From assembly GCA_946497905.1 (NCBI GenBank), contig CAMMMI010000059.1:1-11092 (forward strand): DNA of 11,092 bases, in the 5' to 3' direction. This stretch comes from an uncultured Clostridium sp. (GTDB lineage Bacteria; Bacillota; Clostridia; TANB77; CAG-508). This document shows, one piece after another, positions 6,285-11,092 of this stretch. The position numbers were made by a program, and so were the translations under genes. Below the pieces are notes generated by a model that did no database searches, was not told the origin of the DNA, and saw only the letters and a program-made list of their open reading frames with translations. How positions within the stretch are numbered: position 1 is the stretch's first letter; every line of letters starts with the position of its first letter.

Positions 6285-7040
6285 TATTTCTGGCTCTTTT
6301 TCTGTAATTAAAATTGTATTTTCATAATGTGCAGATAAACTTCCATCTTCTGTTATGATTGTCCACCCATCATCTAGTTCTAAAATATTGTGTTTTCCTT
6401 GTATTACCATAGGCTCTATAGCCAATGTCATTCCTGGCTCTAATCTTAATCCTCTACCTGCTTTACCATAGTTTGGTATTCCAGGATCTTCGTGCATATT
6501 TCTTCCTATTCCATGCCCTTGGAATTCCCTTACAACTGAAAATCCTTGTGAATGAACATATTCTCCAATTGCATGACTTATATCTCCTATTCTATTACCT
6601 GGTTTTGCATATTTTATTCCTTCAAAAAAAGCCTGTTTTGTTACTTCTACTAATCTTTTTGCCTCTTTAGAAACTTTTCCTATTATAAAAGTTCTTGCTG
6701 CATCCCCATTAAAACCATCCTTTAAAGCCACTGTATCAATGCTTACGATATCTCCTTCTTTTATAATTTTGTTCTTAGAAGGAATTCCATGTATAACTTC
6801 GTCATTTACAGATATACACGTTGCTGCTGGATATGGAGGTATTCCTCTTATTCCTACATTATATCCTTTTTCTGCTGGAATAGCTCCTAATTTTCTCATT
6901 GTTTGCTCAGCTATTTGATCAATCTCCCATGTTGACATTCCCGGTTTTATTTTAGCTTCAATTTCTTTATATGTTAATGCAACTACTTTGCACGCTTCTT
7001 TCATATATTCTATTTCTTTTTTTGATTTAATCGTAACCAC
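6270..7040 (-). CDS. map: Methionine aminopeptidase, type I
   Basis: Removes the initiator methionine from new proteins whose second residue is small; a two-metal hydrolase of the pita-bread fold. The catalytic set is complete: His in NDEVIHGIP, Asp in DIVSIDT, Asp in FNGDAAR, His in QGHGIGR, Glu in LAIEPM and Glu in HYENTIL. I start it at GTG 7040, giving 256 residues, beginning (M)VTIKSKKEIEYMKEA, the normal family N-terminus; AAAGGAAG lies about 8 bases upstream. The frame stays open to an ATG at 7145, but those 35 codons are encoded by a hairpin-rich repeat-like element, resemble no aminopeptidase extension, and that ATG lacks a ribosome-binding site. The segment GIRGIPPYPAATCISVN before the first catalytic His is a few residues longer than in B. 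subtilis Map. The last codons contain the infA promoter. Confidence 0.95.
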   Translation of the reverse strand: MVTIKSKKEIEYMKEACKVVALTYKEIEAKIKPGMSTWEIDQIAEQTMRKLGAIPAEKGYNVGIRGIPPYPAATCISVNDEVIHGIPSKNKIIKEGDIVSIDTVALKDGFNGDAARTFIIGKVSKEAKRLVEVTKQAFFEGIKYAKPGNRIGDISHAIGEYVHSQGFSVVREFQGHGIGRNMHEDPGIPNYGKAGRGLRLEPGMTLAIEPMVIQGKHNILELDDGWTIITEDGSLSAHYENTILITEKEPEILTIL

Positions 7041-7055
7041 TTTTTTTACTTCCTT

Positions 7056-7144
7056 TCTAGCAGTTCTCCAATTTGGGCACGCGCCCAAAAATGAGTGTGC
7101 CAATTTTACGTATGTAAAATTGTGTGCATCCGTTGTGCGAAGCA
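7056..7144. repeat. Hairpin-rich repeat-like element upstream of map
   Basis: A locally GC-richer block with two perfect hairpins: TTTGGGC (7072-7078) with GCCCAAA (7083-7089) around ACGC, and CAATTTTAC (7101-7109) with GTAAAATTG (7114-7122) around GTAT. The second is flanked by the direct repeat GTGTGC (7095-7100 and 7122-7127). It keeps the map frame open through 35 codons. Compact tandem hairpins in a GC island look like a REP- or MITE-type dispersed element; I recall similar sequence next to clostridial genes but cannot verify this. Confidence 0.5.
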
Positions 7145-7249
7145 TTTTTTATACAATAGGAAAGGATAACTTTCTTTTGAAAATAAAAGTTATTTATTTT
7201 CACTTTGAGCCTAAGTAACTTAAAGTTTCATATTATTTCCTATTTCATA
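7145..7249 (-). other. AT-rich map leader with two more inverted repeats
   Basis: Between the repeat-like element and the hairpin after adk. ATAACTTT (7166-7173) pairs with AAAGTTAT (7186-7193), and ACTTT (7202-7206) with AAAGT (7223-7227). No promoter with both boxes near consensus is visible on the minus strand, so how map is transcribed beyond the terminator-like hairpin is unclear. Confidence 0.35.
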
Positions 7250-7271
7250 AAAAAAGGGCGTCCCCTTTTTT
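7250..7271. terminator. Terminator-like hairpin between adk and map
   Basis: Six A plus GGG (7250-7258) pairs with CCC plus six T (7263-7271) around the loop CGTC. It is symmetric, so it can act on both strands, and on the minus strand its T-run of seven directly follows the GC part. It begins one base after the adk stop codon. The GC part is only three pairs, so strength is uncertain; partial read-through into map is likely. Confidence 0.5.
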
Positions 7272-7931
7272 CTATTTAAACAATTCTACTATTTCTTCTG
7301 CTACGTCTTTTCCTAATTTGTTTATTGATTCACTTACAATTTCAGTTTTTAATACTCCTTTATTTTGATAATATTCAATTAAAGGACTTGTTAATTGAAA
7401 ATAATTATCTAGTCTTGATTTTACTGTATCTACTCTGTCATCTTTTCTTTGTATTAATTCTGATCCACATTTATCACATATTCCTTCTTTTTTTGGTGGA
7501 TTTAATACTAAATTATATATTGCTTTACATTCTTGGTTTGAACATATTCTTCTATTTACTATTCTTTCTATTATTTCTTCTTCTGGTGTTGTTAAGTTTA
7601 CAACTATATCTACTTTTTTACCTTCTTCTTCTAAAATTTTTTCTAAAGCTTCTGCTTGCTTAATTGTTCTTGGGAATCCATCTAATATTAATCCTTTTTC
7701 TACATCTTTTTGTTTTAACCTATCTTTTACTATTTCTATTGTAATATCGTCTGGAACTAAGTTTCCCTTTGATATGTATGAATCTGCAACTTTTCCTAGT
7801 TCTGTACCTTCATTTATATTTTTTCTAAAGATATCTCCTGTTGAAACTTGTGGTATTTCTAATTTTTCTGTTAATATTCCTGCAACAGTTCCTTTTCCTG
7901 TTCCTGGAGCTCCTAACATAATTATTACCAT
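7272..7931 (-). CDS. adk: Adenylate kinase, zinc-LID form
   Basis: Converts ATP and AMP to two ADP in the cytoplasm. Walker A is GAPGTGKGT (residues 7-15); the AMP-binding region is STGDIFR (30-36); DGFPRT is at 84-89; LID arginines lie in RRICS and QRKDDR. The LID domain has four cysteines, C130, C135, C152 and C155, for a structural zinc as in Gram-positive enzymes; the first pair is spaced CX4C rather than the common CX2C. Length is 219 residues, normal for the long-LID type. The start is ATG 7931 with AAAGGAG about 8 bases upstream; an in-frame TTG three codons earlier follows the same site less well. The usual neighbours secY and map flank it, but a 393-bp AT-rich gap precedes it and a terminator-like hairpin follows. 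Confidence 0.97.
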   Translation of the reverse strand: MVIIMLGAPGTGKGTVAGILTEKLEIPQVSTGDIFRKNINEGTELGKVADSYISKGNLVPDDITIEIVKDRLKQKDVEKGLILDGFPRTIKQAEALEKILEEEGKKVDIVVNLTTPEEEIIERIVNRRICSNQECKAIYNLVLNPPKKEGICDKCGSELIQRKDDRVDTVKSRLDNYFQLTSPLIEYYQNKGVLKTEIVSESINKLGKDVAEEIVELFK

Positions 7932-8324
7932 ATAAAACAACTCCTTTACTTTTTACTTTAAAGCTTTTATTTAATAGAAAATTTAAAATCCTATTATATA
8001 AATAATCTTTATAATATTTATATGTTTATATTTATATAATATATAAGTTATATACTATATATTCACATATTAATATATATAAATTATATTTTAATATATC
8101 TATAAACATTATAAAAACCATTTAAAAGACCATTTTTATCCTTATTTTTATTTGAAGAACAAATGACCTTTTCTATTGTAATGACATTGTTTTTAACATT
8201 CTAGGAACTATCATTTTTAGATATATTATTCTAAAAAATGTAATTCTTAGAATGTTAAAAAAATATATCTTTTTTAAGTTGTATTTATATTAGATTTTAT
8301 CTATTTATATCATATTTAATTATT
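7932..8324 (-). other. 393-bp AT-rich gap between secY and adk
   Basis: No gene is visible on either strand. Positions about 7975-8110 are nearly pure A/T with many TATATA runs. ACCATTT occurs twice in close tandem near 8116-8138. A 72-bp imperfect palindrome lies at 8190-8261. TATAAT-like boxes on the minus strand (for example 7998-7993) have no matching -35 box and cannot be trusted in such DNA. A promoter for adk is expected somewhere here but I cannot place it. Confidence 0.6.
8190..8261. repeat. 72-bp imperfect palindrome (MITE-like or RNA hairpin)
   Basis: The outer 14 bases, TTTTTAACATTCTA (8190-8203), pair perfectly with TAGAATGTTAAAAA (8248-8261). Pairing continues inward through GGAA/TTCT (one wobble), TA, CATTTTT/AAAAATG and AGA/TCT to a loop at about 8222-8229, with one mismatch and two single-base bulges: close to 28 paired positions. 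It is not followed by a T-run on either strand, so it is not a classical terminator. No clear target-site duplication flanks it. Confidence 0.75.
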
Positions 8325-9644
8325 TTATTCCAAAAATCCTTTATAATGTCTCATTGCTAATTGTGATTCTAATTGTTGAACTGTTTCTAATGCAACTCCT
8401 ACAACAATTAATATTGATGTACCACCAAATGCAATATTTAAATTTGTAAATCTTAATAACATCGGAATTATTGCTATCAATGCTAAGAAGAATCCTCCAA
8501 ACCATGTTAATTTAGATATTATTGATGATAAGTATTCTGTAGTTGGTTTACCAGCTCTAATTCCTGGTATAAAACCACCATTTTTCTTTATATTGTTTGA
8601 TACTTCTGCTGGATTAAATGTAGCATAAGTATAGAAAAATGTAAATCCTACTATTAATAGTAAATATACAATAGCATTTGCTATAGAATACCCAATTGGT
8701 ACATTTGATGTTGATGTTGCTATTGAGAAATTATATAATCCTGCTAAAAATCCTGTTTGATTTGCTATATCTGGTACAAATATTTGTATAATCATTGCTG
8801 GAAATGTCATAAATGAAGATGCAAATATAACTGGCATAACACCTGCCATAGCAAGTTTTAATGGAATATGTGTATTTTGTGCACCTACCATTTTTCTTCC
8901 TACAACTTTTTTAGAATATTGAACAGGTACTCTTCTTTCAGCTTGTTGTACAAATACAACTCCTGCTATTAAAATTATTGCACCTATTATAATTCCTATT
9001 GATGTTAATAGTCCTGTTGTACTGAATCCTGCTTGTGGCATTATTAATCCCCATATTGTTGTTACTAAACTTGGTAATCCTGAAATAATACCTATGAAAA
9101 TTAATAATGAAATTCCATTTCCAATTCCTTTTGCTGTAATTTGTTCTCCTAACCACATTAGTATTGATGTTCCTGCTACTAAACCTGCTACTACTAATGC
9201 TCCTGTTAAGAATGAGTCATCAACAAATATTCCTGCTGATCTATATGATAAATAAATTCCTATTGCTTCAACTAATGCTAATACTATAGTTAAAATTTTA
9301 GTATATCTATTTATCTTCTTTCTTCCTTCTTCTCCACCTTCTTTAGTTAATCTTTCTAAAGATGGTATTATCATTGCTAACAATTGTATAACAATTGATG
9401 CTGTGATATATGGGCTTATTGACATTGCAAAAACAGAAAATCTTGAAAACGCTCCACCAGAGATCATATCTATTAATCCTGCTATTCCCTGTGTATTTCC
9501 CATTGCTTCATTTAATGCTATACTGTCTACTCCTGGTACTGTAATATAGCACCCTAATCTAAATACTACTATTAATATTAAAGTATATATTAATCTTTTT
9601 CTTACATCAGGTGTTTTTAAAGCATTTTTTATTGTTTTAAACAA
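8325..9644 (-). CDS. secY: Preprotein translocase subunit SecY
   Basis: The channel-forming subunit of the Sec translocon in the cytoplasmic membrane. The 439 residues begin MFKTIKNALKTPDVRKRLIYTL and hold about ten hydrophobic segments. Signatures: FRLGCYITVPGVD (about 28-40), the plug-region GGAFSRFSVFAMSISPYITASIVIQLL (about 63-90), the basic loop QAERRVPVQYSKKVVGRK (about 234-251) and GIRAGKPTTEYL (about 355-366), and the C-terminal AMRHYKGF. The start is TTG 9644, directly abutting the rplO stop (TAA then TTG); AGAGGTGA, inside the last rplO codons, is its ribosome-binding site. This suggests translational coupling of secY to rplO. Confidence 0.97.
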   Translation of the reverse strand: MFKTIKNALKTPDVRKRLIYTLILIVVFRLGCYITVPGVDSIALNEAMGNTQGIAGLIDMISGGAFSRFSVFAMSISPYITASIVIQLLAMIIPSLERLTKEGGEEGRKKINRYTKILTIVLALVEAIGIYLSYRSAGIFVDDSFLTGALVVAGLVAGTSILMWLGEQITAKGIGNGISLLIFIGIISGLPSLVTTIWGLIMPQAGFSTTGLLTSIGIIIGAIILIAGVVFVQQAERRVPVQYSKKVVGRKMVGAQNTHIPLKLAMAGVMPVIFASSFMTFPAMIIQIFVPDIANQTGFLAGLYNFSIATSTSNVPIGYSIANAIVYLLLIVGFTFFYTYATFNPAEVSNNIKKNGGFIPGIRAGKPTTEYLSSIISKLTWFGGFFLALIAIIPMLLRFTNLNIAFGGTSILIVVGVALETVQQLESQLAMRHYKGFLE

Positions 9645-10079
9645 TTATATCACCTCTGCCTTTCCGCCTAAAGCTTCAATTTCTTCTTTTGCTTTTGCTG
9701 TAAATCTTTTAGCTTTTACATTTAATTTTTTTTCTAATTTTCCTGTAGCTAATACTACGATTCCATCATTTATTTTTCCGATAATTCCTTCTTCTAATAA
9801 AGTTTCAGCTGTAACATCTGTTGCTTTTGATTTATTTAGCATTTTTAATGTTACTTCTGTGTATGTATTAGCATGTATATTAGTAAATCCTCTTTTTGGT
9901 AATCTTCTATATAATGGTGTTTGACCACCTTCGAAACCTCTTCTTACTCCACCACCTGATCTTGCTTTTTGTCCTTTATGTCCTTTTCCTGATGTTTTTC
10001 CATTACCAGATGACATTCCACGACCTACTACTTTTCTTTTCTTCTTACTTACAGCTGGTTTTAATTCATTTAGCTTCAT
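9645..10079 (-). CDS. rplO: 50S ribosomal protein L15
   Basis: L15 binds 23S rRNA late in 50S assembly. The 144 residues begin MKLNELKPAVSKKKRKVVGRG, then the glycine-rich basic arm SGNGKTSGKGHKGQKARSGG (about 22-41), FEGGQTPLYRRLPKRGF (about 48-64), and a C-terminal globular part ending ALGGKAEVI. I start at ATG 10079, with GGAGG about 10 bases upstream; the frame is open to a GTG 13 codons earlier that runs through the ribosome-binding site and the 16-bp repeat, so it is not the start. The gene rpmD (L30), normally between rpsE and rplO, is absent; 138 bp of spacer replace it. Confidence 0.97.
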   Translation of the reverse strand: MKLNELKPAVSKKKRKVVGRGMSSGNGKTSGKGHKGQKARSGGGVRRGFEGGQTPLYRRLPKRGFTNIHANTYTEVTLKMLNKSKATDVTAETLLEEGIIGKINDGIVVLATGKLEKKLNVKAKRFTAKAKEEIEALGGKAEVI

Positions 10080-10101
10080 TACGGTTTTCCCTCCTTTTTT
10101 T

Positions 10102-10117
10102 AATGTCAGGGGACACA
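10102..10117. repeat. 16-bp repeat, copy 2 (rplO leader)
   Basis: AATGTCAGGGGACACA, identical to 2722-2737. In the minus sense it ends about 7 bases before the rplO GGAGG, nearly the same placement as the copy upstream of rplQ. Confidence 0.8.
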
Positions 10118-10145
10118 CAATTACCTCTTGGCACTTAACTTAAAA

Positions 10146-10187
10146 TTAATAAATATTTTTTGTTTTAAGTCTATGTGATTTTTTCAT
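10146..10187 (-). CDS. 13-codon mini-ORF in the rpmD slot (uncertain)
   Basis: ATG at 10187 is preceded by AGGAG with a 9-base spacing and encodes MKKSHRLKTKNIY before TAA. It begins 30 bases after the rpsE stop, exactly where rpmD would start. The peptide is lysine-rich and does not resemble the N-terminus of L30. A perfect 8-base inverted repeat, ACTTAAAA (10138-10145) with TTTTAAGT (10163-10170), covers its second half. It could be a leader peptide, a relic ribosome-binding site of a lost rpmD, or chance. Confidence 0.3.
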   Translation of the reverse strand: MKKSHRLKTKNIY

Positions 10188-10217
10188 TTAGTATATCTCC
10201 TGTTAATTTTATATATT

Positions 10218-10703
10218 TTATAATATGTCCTCTACTTTTTTACCTCTTTTTTTAGCTACTTGTTCTACTGTTTGCATAGATTTTAAACCTTCTAATGTAG
10301 CATAAACAACGTTTCTAGGATTATTTGTTCCTATAACTTTTGTTCTTATATTTTTGTACCCTGCTAATTCTAGTACTGGTCTAACACTTCCACCAGCTAT
10401 AACTCCAGTACCTATAGCAGCTGGTTTTAACATAACTTTTGCACTTCCAAAAGTTCCTACATATTCATGTGGTACAGTTGTTTCAACAACTGGTACTTCT
10501 ACTAAATTCTTTTTAGCATCTTGAATAGCTTTTTTTATAGCATCTGGAACTTCTGATGCTTTTCCATTTCCTACACCAATATGTCCATTTTCGTCGCCTA
10601 CAACAACAACTGCACTAAATCTAAAAGTTCTACCACCTTTCACAACTTTTGCAACTCTGTTAATAGCAACAACTTTTTCTTTTAATTCGTTCTTTTCTTC
10701 CAT
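10218..10703 (-). CDS. rpsE: 30S ribosomal protein S5
   Basis: S5 lies by the mRNA entry channel and affects decoding accuracy and helicase activity of the ribosome. The 161 residues start with LKEKVVAINRVAKVVKGGRT (7-26), the dsRBD-like N-terminal domain including FRFSAVVVVGDENGHIGVGNGKA (about 27-49), then the C-terminal domain with GTGVIAGGSVRPVLELAGYKNI (about 98-119) and NPRNVVYATLEGL. The start is ATG 10703; the clear GGAGGG lies about 13 bases upstream, longer than the optimum, but no better in-frame start exists. It lies 27 bp after rplR. The next usual gene, rpmD, is missing. Confidence 0.97.
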   Translation of the reverse strand: MEEKNELKEKVVAINRVAKVVKGGRTFRFSAVVVVGDENGHIGVGNGKASEVPDAIKKAIQDAKKNLVEVPVVETTVPHEYVGTFGSAKVMLKPAAIGTGVIAGGSVRPVLELAGYKNIRTKVIGTNNPRNVVYATLEGLKSMQTVEQVAKKRGKKVEDIL

Positions 10704-10730
10704 TGGTTTAAGTTTTCCCTCCTTTTTTTA

Positions 10731-11090
10731 TTAGAATTTTAATCCGCCTTCCCTTGCTGCTTCTGCTAATTCTTTTACTACTCCATGATATATATATCCA
10801 CCACGATCAAAAACGACTGTGTCTATTTTCTTATCAAGAGCTCTTTTAGCTATTAATGCTCCTACTTCTTTAGCTGCTTCTTTATTAGAATGTTTTGTTT
10901 TTACTTCTTTATCTAATGTTGAAGCTTGAACTAAAGTCTTTTGAGCAACATCATCAATTATTTGTACATATAAATTACTATTGCTTCTATATACACATAA
11001 TCTTGGTCTTTCACTTGTTCCAGATATTTTTCTTCTTACACGAATATGTCTTCTTGTTCTTTCCATTTTTCTATCTGTTTTCTTAACCAT
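10731..11090 (-). CDS. rplR: 50S ribosomal protein L18
   Basis: L18 carries 5S rRNA to the central protuberance of the 50S subunit together with L5. The 119 residues show the basic N-terminal arm MERTRRHIRVRRKISGTSERPRL in part (9-31), then YVQIIDD, and the conserved VVFDRGGYIYHGVVKELAEAAREGGLKF end (about 92-119), normal for the family. The ATG is at 11090, only two bases from the window edge, so its ribosome-binding site is outside and an upstream alternative start cannot be checked. It is followed closely by rpsE. Confidence 0.96.
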   Translation of the reverse strand: MVKKTDRKMERTRRHIRVRRKISGTSERPRLCVYRSNSNLYVQIIDDVAQKTLVQASTLDKEVKTKHSNKEAAKEVGALIAKRALDKKIDTVVFDRGGYIYHGVVKELAEAAREGGLKF

Positions 11091-11092
11091 TT

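Noticed and set aside
7041..7145. 35-residue N-terminal extension of Map from ATG 7145
   Set aside because: No ribosome-binding site precedes the ATG, the segment coincides with the hairpin element, and the conserved Map N-terminus fits GTG 7040 with AAAGGAAG upstream.
7993..7998. Minus-strand TATAAT as adk promoter
   Set aside because: No -35 box at a suitable distance, and such hexamers are expected by chance in nearly pure A/T DNA.
8938..9156. Minus-strand frame inside secY
   Set aside because: It is an out-of-frame shadow of secY, with a low-complexity Asn/Arg-rich product.
1..11092. CRISPR array, tRNA, rRNA or insertion sequence
   Set aside because: No regularly spaced repeats, no cloverleaf, no rRNA motifs and no transposase frame were seen.

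Overview
The window is strongly AT-rich and carries the distal part of a bacterial ribosomal-protein super-operon on the minus strand, read from right to left: rplR, rpsE, (no rpmD), rplO, secY, adk, map, infA, rpmJ, rpsM, rpsK, rpsD, rpoA, rplQ. The gene order, rpsD lying between rpsK and rpoA, four-cysteine (zinc-type) S4 and adenylate kinase, a long clostridial-type L17, and the low GC point to a low-GC member of the Firmicutes, most likely an uncultured-type Clostridia. Genus cannot be read from the sequence.

Region by region. 1-211 is a non-coding, unusually G/C-rich and fold-prone stretch. 212-240 is a probable sigma-A promoter for the only plus-strand gene, 270-2081, a 603-residue protein with a nucleotidyltransferase-like N-terminal part and an unrecognised C-terminal part with a faint resemblance to ADP-ribosyltransferases. 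A bidirectional terminator-like hairpin (2107-2143) separates it from the convergent ribosomal operon, which ends with rplQ at 2171. From there to 11090 all genes are minus strand: transcription/translation genes (rplQ, rpoA, rpsD, rpsK, rpsM, rpmJ, infA), then map and adk, then secY, rplO, rpsE and rplR.

The proteins build the 30S (S4, S5, S11, S13) and 50S (L15, L17, L18, L36) subunits, start translation (IF-1), supply the RNA polymerase alpha subunit, trim the initiator methionine (Map), insert membrane proteins (SecY) and balance adenylate pools (Adk).

The genes are ordinary, but the spacers are not. A perfect consensus promoter (TTGACA, 17 bp, TATAAT) lies in the 3' end of map and should drive infA to rplQ independently; its -10 box is one arm of a 7+7 bp inverted repeat. 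adk and map are separated by a terminator-like hairpin and by a hairpin-rich, repeat-like element whose reading frame is open into map. secY and adk are separated by 393 bp of extreme AT DNA with a 72-bp imperfect palindrome. rpmD is absent from its usual slot, replaced by a 138-bp spacer with a 13-codon mini-ORF that has a good ribosome-binding site. A 16-bp repeat lies just upstream of the ribosome-binding sites of both rplQ and rplO, and belongs to a set of five GTCCCC sites that are all outside genes. Several essential genes start with TTG (infA, secY, rplQ) or GTG (map).
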